A stretch of DNA of 64,000 nt from an uncultured Altererythrobacter sp. GTDB taxonomy: Bacteria; Pseudomonadota; Alphaproteobacteria; Sphingomonadales; Sphingomonadaceae. The DNA is taken from the NCBI GenBank assembly GCA_947492235.1, contig CANLLZ010000002.1, forward strand, positions 930,001-994,000. Reading direction: 5' to 3'. Position 1 is the stretch's first letter, and the number at the start of each line of letters is the position of its first letter. Made by a program: the position numbers and the translations under genes. The notes beneath the pieces are model-generated. The model did no database searches. It saw only the letters and a list, made by a program, of their open reading frames with translations, and was not told where the DNA came from. Of this stretch, positions 14,954 through 24,382 are shown piece by piece.

Positions 14954-17725
14954 CTAAACCCTCTCCAACTCCGCCTGTCTCTCATCGCTCGCCGCCTCTT
15001 CCAGCGCCGTTGCGATTGAGCCCAGCCGCAAGGCGTCTGTGATCTTCTGGCCCATCAGGTCTGTGACGTAGAAGGTATCGGCGGCGCTCTCGCCGTAATG
15101 GGTGATGTGGGCGGAGTGGATCATCACTTGCGCTTCGAACAGGGCGCGGCCCAGCCGGTTGAGCAGGGCGGAGCGGTCGCGGGCGGCGACTTCGATCACG
15201 GTGAAGCGGCTCGATGCCTCGTTATCGAATTGCACGCGCGGCTTGATATCGAACGCTTTCGCCCGGGCGCGGGGTAGCGGGCGCGCCGCCAGTTTCGGGA
15301 CCAGCTCACCGCGATTGGCGATGGCGTCGCGGATCGAGGTCTTAATCCGCTCCATCTGGCGCGGTTCGTTGAATGGCTGGCCCACCGGGTCCTGCACCAG
15401 AAAATTGTCGATCGCCCAGCCATTGCGCGTGGTGTGGATGCGCGCATCGATGATGTTGCCGCCCGCCAGATGAATGCCGCCCGCGATCCGGGTGAACAGG
15501 CCCGGGTGGTCGGCGGCGATGACTGTTACCAGCGTCGCGCCACGTTCCGCATCATATTCGCAGTGGATCGACAGATCGTCGCCCGATTCCCGCGCAGCGT
15601 AATATTGCACGACATTGCGGGCGATGATGTCGGCGGGTTCGGCAATCCAGTAGGCATCGCCCAACATGCGCCCGTCGCGCTCCATCAGGTCGGCCTGATC
15701 GCCCAGCAATGCGGCAACCTCGGCCCGCTGCGCCGCCACGCGTTCGGCGCGGTAATTGCGGGTATGCCCAAGTCGCAGGCGTTCGTGGGAAAGGTCATAC
15801 AGCTCGCCCAGCAGCTGGCCTTTCCAGCTATTCCACGTTCCCGGCCCGACAGCGCGGATGTCCACGCTGGTCAGTATAGCAAGCTGGCGCAAACGCTCCA
15901 GACTGCGCACCTCCGCGACAAAGTCCTCCACCGTCTTGGGGTCGGACAGATCGCGTTTGAAGGCGGTGTCGCTCATCAACAGGTGCCGCAGGACCAGCCA
16001 GCTGACGAGCTCCGTCTCCGCCTCGTCCAGACCGAAGCGGGGGCAAAGCTCCTCGGCCACTTCCGCGCCCAGTTCGGAGTGGTCGCCGCCGCGCCCTTTG
16101 GCGATATCGTGCAACAGAGCGGCGACATAGGCGACCCGGCGCGATTGCAGCTTGTGGATCTGTTTCGTGGCGCGCGGGTGGTCGTCTGCCAGCTCGCCGC
16201 GTTCGATCTTGGACAGGAAACCGATCGCGCGGATGGTGTGCTCGTCCACCGTATAGTGGTGGTACATGTTGAACTGCATCTGCGCGTTGACCCGTCCGAA
16301 ATCGGGCACAAATCGGCCGAATACACCCGCCTCGTTCATCCAGCGCAGCGCGGTTTCGGGATCGTTGCGGCCACACAGCAGATCAAGGAACAGGGCGTTG
16401 GCCCGTTTGTCCTTGCGCACATCATCCTTGATCAGGGAGGCATCACGGCCCGCTTGCCGCATGGTGCGCGGATCGATCTCGATTCCTTGCGCCTCCGCCA
16501 AAGCGAAGATTTCGATCAGGCGTACAGGGTCCTTCTGGAACCAGGTATCGGATGGTGCGGCAATCCGCCCGCCCGAGACGCGGAACCCTTTGACGCTGCG
16601 CGGCTTCGGCTTAAACCCGGCCAGGAGGCCGCGCCGTGCGCGTTTGCGGGCAAATTGCTCGTCCAGTTGCGCAAGGAACACGCCGGTCAGCGAACCGACG
16701 CGCTTCACCTGCAGGAAATACATCTGCATGAACCGCTCGACCGCGCTCTTGCCGGGGCGGTCAGCGAAATTCATCCGCTCCGCCACGCTCTTTTGCAGAT
16801 CGAAAGTCAGCCTGTCCTCGGCCCGCCCCGCAATCGTGTGCAGGTGGCAGCGCACGGCCAGAAGGAAACTCTCGGCCCGGCGGAAGGAGCGGTATTCCTG
16901 CGCGGTCAGCAATCCGGCATCGACGAGCTCTGCCGCATCGCGCGCCCGGTGGATATATTTGCCGATCCAGTAGAGCGTCTGCAGGTCACGCAGACCGCCC
17001 TTGCCCTCTTTCACATTGGGTTCGACGACATAGCGGCTGTCGCCCATTTTCTTGTGACGCTCGTCGCGCTCGGCCAGTTTTTCCGACACGAATTGCTTCT
17101 CGCTGCCGGAGACAACGTCGGCGAAGAAGCGCGCGCGGACCTCCTCGTACAAGGCTCGGTCGCCCCACAGATAGCGTCCTTCCAGCAGGGCCGTGCGGAT
17201 GGTCAAATCGTCCTTCGCCATCCGGACGACATCTTCGGGCGTGCGGCTGGAGTGGCCGACCTTCAGGCCCAGATCCCACATCAGATAGAGCATCGCCTCG
17301 ATCGCCTGCTCGCACCACGGGGCGTGGCGGGTCGGCGTGAGGAAGGCAATATCGACATCGCTGTGCGGGGCCATTTCGGCGCGGCCATATCCGCCCACCG
17401 CCATCAGGGCGATCCGCTCCGCCGTGGTCGGGTTAGGATGCGGGTGGAGATGGGTGGTTACGTAATCATGGATCACGCGGACCAGCTGATCGATCAGAAA
17501 CGCATGGCCCGCCGTAATCTCGTGGCCGCTAGAGGGCTTTTCCTCCAGCCGCCGCGTCAGCTCCGCGCGCCCGGCCTCGAGCGCATCGCGAAGCGCCGAT
17601 AGTACGGCAACGCGGGGATCCTCTTCGTGCGCGGCCAGATCGGCAATGGCTCCGTCCAGCGAGCGCCGGTCGATAATGGCGCGCTGGCGGGGGACGGCTT
17701 TGGCGGGGCCCTTGTCCTGCGTCAC
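14954..17725 (-). CDS. glnD: [protein-PII] uridylyltransferase/uridylyl-removing enzyme
   Basis: Bifunctional nitrogen sensor that uridylylates PII when glutamine is low and removes UMP when it is high, 923 residues. Order: nucleotidyltransferase with GGYGRAEMAPHSDVD (metal-binding D-x-D) near residue 125, helical PII-contact region with NVKEGKGGLRDLQ, HD hydrolase with LLHDIAKGRGGDHSELG, and two C-terminal ACT domains for glutamine. GTG 17725 is chosen because it forms a GTGA overlap with the upstream ligase stop and gives the normal length; the frame stays open upstream inside the ligase. An orphan gene follows its stop at 9 bp. Confidence 0.95.
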   Translation of the reverse strand: MTQDKGPAKAVPRQRAIIDRRSLDGAIADLAAHEEDPRVAVLSALRDALEAGRAELTRRLEEKPSSGHEITAGHAFLIDQLVRVIHDYVTTHLHPHPNPTTAERIALMAVGGYGRAEMAPHSDVDIAFLTPTRHAPWCEQAIEAMLYLMWDLGLKVGHSSRTPEDVVRMAKDDLTIRTALLEGRYLWGDRALYEEVRARFFADVVSGSEKQFVSEKLAERDERHKKMGDSRYVVEPNVKEGKGGLRDLQTLYWIGKYIHRARDAAELVDAGLLTAQEYRSFRRAESFLLAVRCHLHTIAGRAEDRLTFDLQKSVAERMNFADRPGKSAVERFMQMYFLQVKRVGSLTGVFLAQLDEQFARKRARRGLLAGFKPKPRSVKGFRVSGGRIAAPSDTWFQKDPVRLIEIFALAEAQGIEIDPRTMRQAGRDASLIKDDVRKDKRANALFLDLLCGRNDPETALRWMNEAGVFGRFVPDFGRVNAQMQFNMYHHYTVDEHTIRAIGFLSKIERGELADDHPRATKQIHKLQSRRVAYVAALLHDIAKGRGGDHSELGAEVAEELCPRFGLDEAETELVSWLVLRHLLMSDTAFKRDLSDPKTVEDFVAEVRSLERLRQLAILTSVDIRAVGPGTWNSWKGQLLGELYDLSHERLRLGHTRNYRAERVAAQRAEVAALLGDQADLMERDGRMLGDAYWIAEPADIIARNVVQYYAARESGDDLSIHCEYDAERGATLVTVIAADHPGLFTRIAGGIHLAGGNIIDARIHTTRNGWAIDNFLVQDPVGQPFNEPRQMERIKTSIRDAIANRGELVPKLAARPLPRARAKAFDIKPRVQFDNEASSRFTVIEVAARDRSALLNRLGRALFEAQVMIHSAHITHYGESAADTFYVTDLMGQKITDALRLGSIATALEEAASDERQAELERV

Positions 17726-19413
17726 CCGCCCGTGAACACCTTCGTGTATTTCTCGCGCAGGAATTTCTTGTCGACCTTCTGCGTGCCGAGACGCGGCAGG
17801 GTTTCGGTTTCCTGCCAATATTGCACCGGCTGCTTGAATGGGGCGAGACGGCTGGAGAGGTGATCGCGCAGATCGGCCTCGCTCACATCATGGCCTTCTT
17901 TGGCGAGGAACACCGCGCCGACAATTTCGCCGAAGCGCTCGTCCGGTAGGCCGAAGACGCTGCATTCGGCAATGCCGTCATGCGCATAGATTGCGTCTTC
18001 CACTTCGATGCAGGTGATGTTCTCCCCGCCGCGGATGATGATGTCCTTCTTGCGGTCCACGATGTACAAATAGCCGTCCTCGTCGAGGCGGCCCAGATCG
18101 CCGGTGCGGAAATACATATCGTCGGTGAAGGCTTCCTTCGTGGCGTCGTCATTGTTCCAGTAGCCGAGGAAATTGCACACCGAGCGGATGCAGACCTCGC
18201 CAATGCCGCCTTCGGCAACAGGTTTCCCGTCATCGTCCAGAATGGCCAGGTCGACCAGCGGGCGGCTGGGTTTGCCGGTGCTGGACGGTTTGGCGAGATA
18301 GTTCTCGTTGAAATTGCCGCAGCCCACGCCGTTGGTTTCCGTCAGGCCATAGCCGAGCAGCGGGAACCCTTCCGGGAACGCTTCCTTGATCTTGGCGACA
18401 TGCTCCACCGGGCGCGGCGCACCGCCAGCGGCCAGGCTCTTGCACGAAGAAATGTCGAACTGAGCGCGGTCGGGGTGGGTGGCCATTTCGTAGGTCATCA
18501 GCGGGACGCCAGCGAAATAGCTGACCTGCTCGTCCTGAATCAGGCGCAGCGCTTCCTTCGCATCCCATTTCGGCATCAGCACGATCTTGCGGCCCAATGC
18601 GTAGCTTTGCAGGAACAGCGGCACTTCGCCGGTCACGTGGAACAGCGGCACGGCCAGCAGCGCGCAGGCCTGCGTGGTGGGGGCATCGCCTGTCGCATCG
18701 AGATAGCTGAAGGCCATCAAAGACTGGATCGCGTAGCTCATCGAACCATGCACGACCCCTCGGTGATCCGAATAGGCGCCTTTCGAGCGGCCTGTGGAGC
18801 CGGACGTGTAGAGCAACGTGGCGTAATCATCGGGGCCCACGTCGAGGAACATGTTCGCGCCGGGATCGCCCCATGCGTTGGAGAGGCCTTCGGATGGGGC
18901 ACAATCATGATTGATCATGACGATTTTGGCGCCGTGGGTGATCCCGTCGAGCCGCGCGGCGCGGCCGGCATCGGCAAACACCAGCTTGCAATCGACCAGA
19001 TCGATCGCGTCCGCCAGTTCATCGCCATTGGAGAAACCGTTGAGCAATGTGGCGCAGCCGCCAGCCATCAGGATGCCCATATACAGGACGATCCAATTGG
19101 CGGAATTGCGCGCGGCGATGCCGATACGGTCACCCTTCACCAGCGCATGATCGGCCTGCAGCCCTGCGGCCACATGGCGCGCAGCGGCGTAGGCTTCACC
19201 AAAGGTCAGGCGGCAATCGCCATCGACGAGGAAGGTCGCGTCCTTATGCTCGTTGCAATAATGCGCCATGTAATGCGACATGCTGGGCGGCGCGTTCTTG
19301 AACGCAGGCATCGTCGTGCCATTGCGCTCGAACGGGACAGTCTCCGCCGGGGCACCCTCGGCCGTGAGTTTGTCCATGATTGCGTCGAGCGTCATATCCA
19401 GCTGTGTTGGCAT
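17722..19413 (-). CDS. class I adenylate-forming acyl-CoA synthetase
   Basis: AMP-forming acid:CoA ligase of 563 residues. LLYTSGSTGRSKGAYSDH is the P-loop motif, LLGYGLTETNGVG the A5 region, YFRTGDLGRLDEDGYLYIVDRKKD the hinge and A8, and the catalytic Lys lies in PRLGTQKVDKKFLR near the end. These indicate a complete enzyme. The substrate is probably a fatty or aromatic acid but cannot be read. Start ATG 19413 follows GGAGAG. The gene is divergent from lgt across 143 bp and overlaps glnD by 4 bp, so the two may be cotranscribed. Confidence 0.92.
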   Translation of the reverse strand: MPTQLDMTLDAIMDKLTAEGAPAETVPFERNGTTMPAFKNAPPSMSHYMAHYCNEHKDATFLVDGDCRLTFGEAYAAARHVAAGLQADHALVKGDRIGIAARNSANWIVLYMGILMAGGCATLLNGFSNGDELADAIDLVDCKLVFADAGRAARLDGITHGAKIVMINHDCAPSEGLSNAWGDPGANMFLDVGPDDYATLLYTSGSTGRSKGAYSDHRGVVHGSMSYAIQSLMAFSYLDATGDAPTTQACALLAVPLFHVTGEVPLFLQSYALGRKIVLMPKWDAKEALRLIQDEQVSYFAGVPLMTYEMATHPDRAQFDISSCKSLAAGGAPRPVEHVAKIKEAFPEGFPLLGYGLTETNGVGCGNFNENYLAKPSSTGKPSRPLVDLAILDDDGKPVAEGGIGEVCIRSVCNFLGYWNNDDATKEAFTDDMYFRTGDLGRLDEDGYLYIVDRKKDIIIRGGENITCIEVEDAIYAHDGIAECSVFGLPDERFGEIVGAVFLAKEGHDVSEADLRDHLSSRLAPFKQPVQYWQETETLPRLGTQKVDKKFLREKYTKVFTGG

Positions 19414-19556
19414 CGCGTTTTTCTCTCCTTGGTGTTTCTCCAGCGCGTATCCACCCCTTGGGGTTCCCCACAAAGCCGCCCTGTGCCAAGGCGGAAATGA
19501 GTTTTCCGAGACGCGGTCACGCTGATAGTTGGCCACGCTTCTAAGGGGTTTGCCAC

Positions 19557-20447
19557 GTGCTGTCACTATGGGCCGTATCCGTAATCGGTGCCGCAATAGA
19601 ACCGATCCGCTGGGCTGAATTGGGCCTCAGGCCGGGCATCGATCTGGGCTTCTTCACGCTGCGCTATTATTCGCTCGCCTATCTGATCGGGATCATCTTC
19701 GCCTATTGGCATATGTCGAAGATGATCAAGGCACCCGGTGCCCCGCTGGCGCAGGACCATGCGGATGATCTGTTCTTTTACTGCACGCTGGGCGTTATCC
19801 TTGGCGGGCGGCTGGGCTATGCAACGTTTTACCAGCCTGAATTGTGGTCAACTCCGCTGGAAATCCTGAAAGTCTGGACCGGCGGGATGAGCTTCCATGG
19901 CGGTCTGATCGGCGTGCTGGTGGCGATTGCGTTCGTCACGCGGCGGGGCAAGCTGAGCTTCCTGCGGGTGTGCGATTACATCGCCGTCAGCGTGCCGATG
20001 GGCATGCTGTTGGGGCGGCTGGCGAACTTCATCAATGGCGAGCTGTGGGGCCGCGAAACCACCGTTTCCTGGGGCATGATTTTCCCCGGCGGCGGCGAAG
20101 TGGTGCGCCATCCCAGCCAGCTCTATCAGGCGACGTTCGAAGGGCTGGTGCTGCTCGTCATCCTGATGCTGCTGTTCTGGCAGACGCGCGCGCGTTGGCG
20201 GCCCGGCTTGCTGGTCGGGGTGTTTACGCTGGGCATGGGCCTTGCGCGGTTCGGCAATGAATTCTTCCGTCAGCCTGACCAACAACTGGCCGATTTTGCC
20301 GCGCGAACAGGGCTTTCCATGGGGCAATGGCTGACCATTCCGATGATCGCGATCGGCCTGTTCTTCATCATCCGCGCGCTGCGGCGTCCGGCGCTGGGTG
20401 TGGCGGCTCCGAAGGCGGCAGAAGCGCAGCCCACTCCCGCCGCATGA
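19557..20447 (+). CDS. lgt: prolipoprotein diacylglyceryl transferase
   Basis: Inner-membrane enzyme that transfers diacylglycerol from phosphatidylglycerol to the lipobox cysteine, 296 residues. GGRLGYATFY, the signature GRLANFINGELWGRET and HPSQLYQA are all present, with seven hydrophobic spans. Start GTG 19557 is the only reasonable one before the first conserved strand. The stop overlaps the ATG of the methyltransferase (ATGA). Lipoproteins in this window such as PstS would be its substrates. Confidence 0.96.
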   Translation: MLSLWAVSVIGAAIEPIRWAELGLRPGIDLGFFTLRYYSLAYLIGIIFAYWHMSKMIKAPGAPLAQDHADDLFFYCTLGVILGGRLGYATFYQPELWSTPLEILKVWTGGMSFHGGLIGVLVAIAFVTRRGKLSFLRVCDYIAVSVPMGMLLGRLANFINGELWGRETTVSWGMIFPGGGEVVRHPSQLYQATFEGLVLLVILMLLFWQTRARWRPGLLVGVFTLGMGLARFGNEFFRQPDQQLADFAARTGLSMGQWLTIPMIAIGLFFIIRALRRPALGVAAPKAAEAQPTPAA

Positions 20448-21514
20448 ACAGAGCGGGTTCCAGTGCAGAGCCTGACGATCTGGGGGCAATTTTCCGGCGG
20501 CTCATTCGCAACACCGGGCCGATATCGCTGACGCAGTATATGGGGGAGAGCAACACCCGTTACTACGCATCGCGCGATCCGCTGGGGCAGGGCGGCGATT
20601 TCGTCACCGCGCCGGAAATCAGCCAGATGTTCGGGGAACTGATCGGGCTGTGGCTGGCGGATGTGTGGATCAATTCGGGCAAGCCGGAATATGTCCATTA
20701 CGTGGAACTGGGGCCGGGGCGCGGGACGCTGGCGAAGGACGCTTTGCGCGCGATGAAGCGTTATGGGCTGGAGCCTGAAGTGCACTTCGTCGAAGGGTCC
20801 GGCGCGCTGAAGGAAGTGCAGCAGGAAGCAGTGCCGCATGCGCGCTATCACGACGATCTCTCCACCCTGCCGCCCGATGATCCGCTGCTGATTGTCGGCA
20901 ATGAATTTCTCGACGCGCTGCCCGTCCGGCAGATGGTCAAGACCCCCGATGGCTGGCGCGAGCGGGAGATTGCGCTGCAGGATGATGCATTTGTCTTCGC
21001 CGCCGGAAACCGCCCGATGGATGCCGCCGTGCCCGAAGATTGGCGCGATGCAGAGGATGGGACCATCCTTGAAACATCGCCCGCGCAGGCGGCGGTGATG
21101 TACGAATTGGCCGGGCGTTTGTCCGATCAGGGCGGCGCAGCGCTGCTGTTCGATTATGGCCATGCTGAGCTCAAGGCCGGATCGACCTTGCAGGCGGTGC
21201 GCGGCCATCAGAAGGTCGATCCGCTGGCCATGCCGGGTGAGGCCGATCTGACGGCGCTGGTAGAGTTCGGCACGCTCGCCCGCATTGCCCAATCGCGCGA
21301 AGTCCGCTGGATCGGCACGGTTGAGCAGGGCGCGTGGCTGCAAGCATTGGGCATCGATGCGCGCACGCAGGCGCTATCGCAGGCCGCCCCGCATCATGCC
21401 GAGGATTTGCGCGCCGCGCGCGACCGGCTGGTGGAAGCCGACCAGATGGGCGCTCTGTTCAAGGTGATGGGCCTGACCGGGTATGGCTGGCACGGCGGAG
21501 CGGGTTTCGGCTGA
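20444..21514 (+). CDS. SAM-dependent methyltransferase, MidA family
   Basis: Protein of 356 residues of the MidA/NDUFAF7 family; the mitochondrial relative dimethylates an arginine of a complex I subunit. The SAM site reads VELGPGRGTLAKD near residue 92, LIVGNEFLDALPVRQM carries the second conserved block, and LLFDYGHAE the third. ATG 20444 overlaps the lgt stop. The usual partner gene after it is not here; the downstream 126 bp carry nothing obvious before the DUF2147 gene. Confidence 0.92.
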   Translation: MNRAGSSAEPDDLGAIFRRLIRNTGPISLTQYMGESNTRYYASRDPLGQGGDFVTAPEISQMFGELIGLWLADVWINSGKPEYVHYVELGPGRGTLAKDALRAMKRYGLEPEVHFVEGSGALKEVQQEAVPHARYHDDLSTLPPDDPLLIVGNEFLDALPVRQMVKTPDGWREREIALQDDAFVFAAGNRPMDAAVPEDWRDAEDGTILETSPAQAAVMYELAGRLSDQGGAALLFDYGHAELKAGSTLQAVRGHQKVDPLAMPGEADLTALVEFGTLARIAQSREVRWIGTVEQGAWLQALGIDARTQALSQAAPHHAEDLRAARDRLVEADQMGALFKVMGLTGYGWHGGAGFG

Positions 21515-21640
21515 GCGGGATCGCCTGAGTGGGATCGAAAGACGTTCGGCGGGCGTTCATGCCGAGGACGCCAAGCCCTTGCTCAAGCTGTTGTTTCAGT
21601 CCGTGCAGTTACGCCCATTTCCAATCCCGAAGGTTTTCCC

Positions 21641-22066
21641 ATGGCTCTCAAGACCCTCTCCGCCGCAGTCGCATTGGTGTGCGCAGCGGCCAGTGTGCCT
21701 GCCTTTGCCGCTGACCCGATCACCGGGCGCTGGATGACGGAGGAGCGCGATGCGGTCGTCACCGTGGCGAAATGCGGATCAACCTATTGTGGGCGCTTGA
21801 GCAAATATCTGGTCACGCCCGAAGGCGGCGCCGACCAGCGCGATGTCTACAACCCCAATCCAAAACTGCGTAAGCGCAAGCTGCTTGGCACGGCGCTGCT
21901 CTCGGGCTTCAAGATGGATGGCAATGTCTGGCGCGGAACGATTTACGATCCGCGCAACGGCAAAAGCTATCGCAGTGTGGTGCGCCGCAAGAGCGCCAAT
22001 GTGCTGGAAGTGAAAGGCTGCCTCGGTCCGTTCTGCCAGACGCAAGTTTGGCGTAAAGCCAGCTGA
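21641..22066 (+). CDS. DUF2147 domain-containing secreted protein
   Basis: Exported protein of 141 residues. Signal peptide 1-23 ends VPAFA-AD. The DUF2147 core follows: GRWMTEERDAVVTVAKCG with the pair CGSTYCG, LLGTALLSGFKMDGNVWRGTIYDPRNGKSYRS, and a C-terminal pair GCLGPFCQTQVW. The four cysteines suggest two periplasmic disulfides. The function of the family is unknown; it is common in alphaproteobacteria. Monocistronic by position. Confidence 0.9.
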   Translation: MALKTLSAAVALVCAAASVPAFAADPITGRWMTEERDAVVTVAKCGSTYCGRLSKYLVTPEGGADQRDVYNPNPKLRKRKLLGTALLSGFKMDGNVWRGTIYDPRNGKSYRSVVRRKSANVLEVKGCLGPFCQTQVWRKAS

Positions 22067-22076
22067 GCCAGCTAGG

Positions 22077-23621
22077 CTAGAGCCCCAGACCGGCGGCCAG
22101 TTCGCGCGCTGCCTCAGCCGGGGTCAGCTTGTCCCCATCGGTCCGATCGACCGAGAGATTGGCCGCGCGCATCGCCTCCACATCGATCGCCCCGATCAGA
22201 GGACGCAGCGCCTCCACCAGAGCCGCATCCTGCGCCGCTTCGGGGCTCATCAGCAGGATCGCATCGTAATTCGGGAACGCGCCTTCGGGGTCCTCCAGAA
22301 TAACCAGATTATCCGAGGCGATCCGGCCATCCGAAGTGTACGCACCGATCACCTGCGCTTCGTTCGATTGCAGCGCGTTATACATGAAAGTCGGCGAGAA
22401 ATTACGGGTCTGCGCGAACCGCAACCCATAGGTATCGCGCACTGCAATCCACTCGGGTCGCTCGAAAAATTCCGGGTCGCCGCCAATCGCCAGATCCGGT
22501 GCGATTGCCGCCAGATCGCCGATGGTTGCCAGCCCGCGTTCGCTCGCAAAACCCTGCCGCACGGCCAGCCCATAGGCGTTTTCAAAGCCGATCCGGCCGA
22601 GGACGAGCGCGCCGCTGGTCTCGCTTTCCCACTGGGTGATCTCTTCCAGCATCGCGTCGCGGTCCGGCGTGTCGCTGCGCTTCAGCATATTGGTCCAGAT
22701 GGTGCCGGTGTAATCGACCAGCACATCCACCGATCCGCTGGCGACCGCGCTGTGCGCCACGGCGGAACCAAGCCCGTCGCGGTATTCCACCGCATAGCCC
22801 TGCCCCTCTAGCCGCTGCCCGATCAGGCGCGCGAGGATATACTGCTCAGAAAATCCCTTGGCACCGATGGTGATCGTATCCTCACGGTCGCCTGTGCCCC
22901 CGAATGTCGCCCACAGCGCTGCTGCCACCCCTATCAGAGCCGCGCTGGCCCCGCCGCGGATCAGGCCGGGGCGACCTTGCGCAAATCCGCGCTCGACCAT
23001 GCCCAGCAAGGCATCCGCCACCAGCGCCAGCCCGGCAGAGGCGAAGCATCCGGCCAGCACCAGCGTCCAGTTCTGGGTCTGCAATCCGGCAAAGATCGGA
23101 TCGCCCAGCGATGGCTGTCCGATAGTGGTGGACAGCGTCGCTGCACCAATGGTCCAGACCGCAGCGGTCCGAATGCCCGCCATGACATAAGGCGCGGCCA
23201 GCGGAGCTTCGACCAGCCGCAACTTCTGCGCAGGCGTCATGCCCACACCGTCCGCTGCTTCCAGCACGCCGGGGGCCATATGCTCGCGCGCGGTGACCGC
23301 ATTGCGCAGGATCGGGAGCAAGGCGTAGAGCGCCAGAGCGAGGAGCGCGGGGAGGAAGCCGAGCGTCGGCAGCCCCTCGCCAAACACTGCTCTCAGGCTC
23401 AGCAATATCGGGAAAAACAGCGCCAGCAGCGCCAGCGCAGGCACTGTCTGGACAAGGCTCGCAAAACCCAGCGCAATGCGTGCGACAGCGGCATTACGGC
23501 TGGCCCACACGGCCAGCGGCAGCGCTACGATAATGCCCAGCGCCAGCGCGGAAGCGGCCAGCAGGACATGGGCCGCCAGCTTGTCACCCAGCCCCAGCAT
23601 GGTGGAGAAAACATCGCTCAT
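22077..23621 (-). CDS. osmoprotectant ABC transporter permease fused to substrate-binding domain
   Basis: Fusion of 514 residues of an OpuBB/ProW-type permease (about 1-215, six spans, coupling motif EAADGVGMTPAQKLRLVEAPLA) and an OpuBC/ProX-type substrate-binding domain (about 245-514, starting TITIGAKGFSEQYILARLIG). Such fusions tether the binding domain to the outer face of the membrane. The likely substrate class is choline, glycine betaine or another quaternary amine. ATG 23621 overlaps the ATPase stop (ATGA), so ATPase and permease are coupled. Confidence 0.92.
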   Translation of the reverse strand: MSDVFSTMLGLGDKLAAHVLLAASALALGIIVALPLAVWASRNAAVARIALGFASLVQTVPALALLALFFPILLSLRAVFGEGLPTLGFLPALLALALYALLPILRNAVTAREHMAPGVLEAADGVGMTPAQKLRLVEAPLAAPYVMAGIRTAAVWTIGAATLSTTIGQPSLGDPIFAGLQTQNWTLVLAGCFASAGLALVADALLGMVERGFAQGRPGLIRGGASAALIGVAAALWATFGGTGDREDTITIGAKGFSEQYILARLIGQRLEGQGYAVEYRDGLGSAVAHSAVASGSVDVLVDYTGTIWTNMLKRSDTPDRDAMLEEITQWESETSGALVLGRIGFENAYGLAVRQGFASERGLATIGDLAAIAPDLAIGGDPEFFERPEWIAVRDTYGLRFAQTRNFSPTFMYNALQSNEAQVIGAYTSDGRIASDNLVILEDPEGAFPNYDAILLMSPEAAQDAALVEALRPLIGAIDVEAMRAANLSVDRTDGDKLTPAEAARELAAGLGL

Positions 23622-24382
23622 GGAGCGAGCTTCGCCAATTGCCGCGCCTGATTGCGGGGGACTGCCACCAGTTCCTGCGCCACATCGCCGCCTGCACCCT
23701 CCAGCAAGGACCCGGGCGTTTCATCCGCCACGATGTGTCCGGCGTCCATCACCAGCACCCGGTCGGCCAGCAGCAGTGCTTCGGCCATGTCGTGCGTGAC
23801 CATCACGCTGGTCAGGCCCAGCTTCTGATGCAGGCCGCGCACCCGCTTGCCGAGGGCATCGCGGGTAACAGGATCGAGCGCGCCGAACGGCTCGTCCATC
23901 AGCAGCAATTCCGGATCGCCCGCAAGAGCACGCGCCACACCGATGCGCTGGCGCTGACCACCCGACAATTCGGACGGCATGCGGTCGGAATAGCTACCGT
24001 CCAGCTCCACCATTTCGAGCAATTCTGTAATCCGTGCCTCGTCCAGCGAGGCCCCGGCGATGCGCGGTCCGATGCCGATATTTCGGGCAACATCCATATG
24101 CGGGAACAGGCCGATGGACTGGAAGACATAGCCGATCCGGCGACGCAGCGCGGGCGCAGGCAGGCCGGTTACATCCTCCCCAGCGAGCAGCACGCGGCCG
24201 GACGTCGGCTCCGCCAGCCGGTTGACCATTTTCAGCAAGGTCGATTTGCCCGATCCCGACGCCCCGACCAGCGCGGTGAAAGACCCTTGGGCGATATCCA
24301 GCGAGACATCACCCACCGCGACTACGGGGCCGTATCGCTTCTCTACCGCCTCGAACCGAAGAAAGGCGGCAGGAGCCGTCAC
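23618..24382 (-). CDS. osmoprotectant ABC transporter ATP-binding protein
   Basis: ATPase of 254 residues of the OpuBA/ProV type: Walker A GASGSGKS, Q-loop YVFQSIGLFP, signature ELSGGQRQRIGVARAL, Walker B LLLMDEPFGALD and switch MVTHDMAEA. It lacks the C-terminal CBS pair of classical ProV/OpuAA. GTG 24382 is preferred because it forms a GTGA overlap with the kinase stop and places the first strand LRFEAVEKRYG correctly; an upstream in-frame start would reach 24439 inside the kinase gene. It works with the fused permease downstream. Confidence 0.92.
   Translation of the reverse strand: MTAPAAFLRFEAVEKRYGPVVAVGDVSLDIAQGSFTALVGASGSGKSTLLKMVNRLAEPTSGRVLLAGEDVTGLPAPALRRRIGYVFQSIGLFPHMDVARNIGIGPRIAGASLDEARITELLEMVELDGSYSDRMPSELSGGQRQRIGVARALAGDPELLLMDEPFGALDPVTRDALGKRVRGLHQKLGLTSVMVTHDMAEALLLADRVLVMDAGHIVADETPGSLLEGAGGDVAQELVAVPRNQARQLAKLAP

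Noticed and set aside
11094-17602. Long open frames on the strand opposite ftsK and glnD
   Set aside because: They mirror the GC-rich third positions of the real genes, give no recognisable protein blocks and lack ribosome sites.
17980-19500. Long plus-strand open frame opposite the acyl-CoA synthetase
   Set aside because: Same shadow effect; the minus-strand frame has all ligase motifs.
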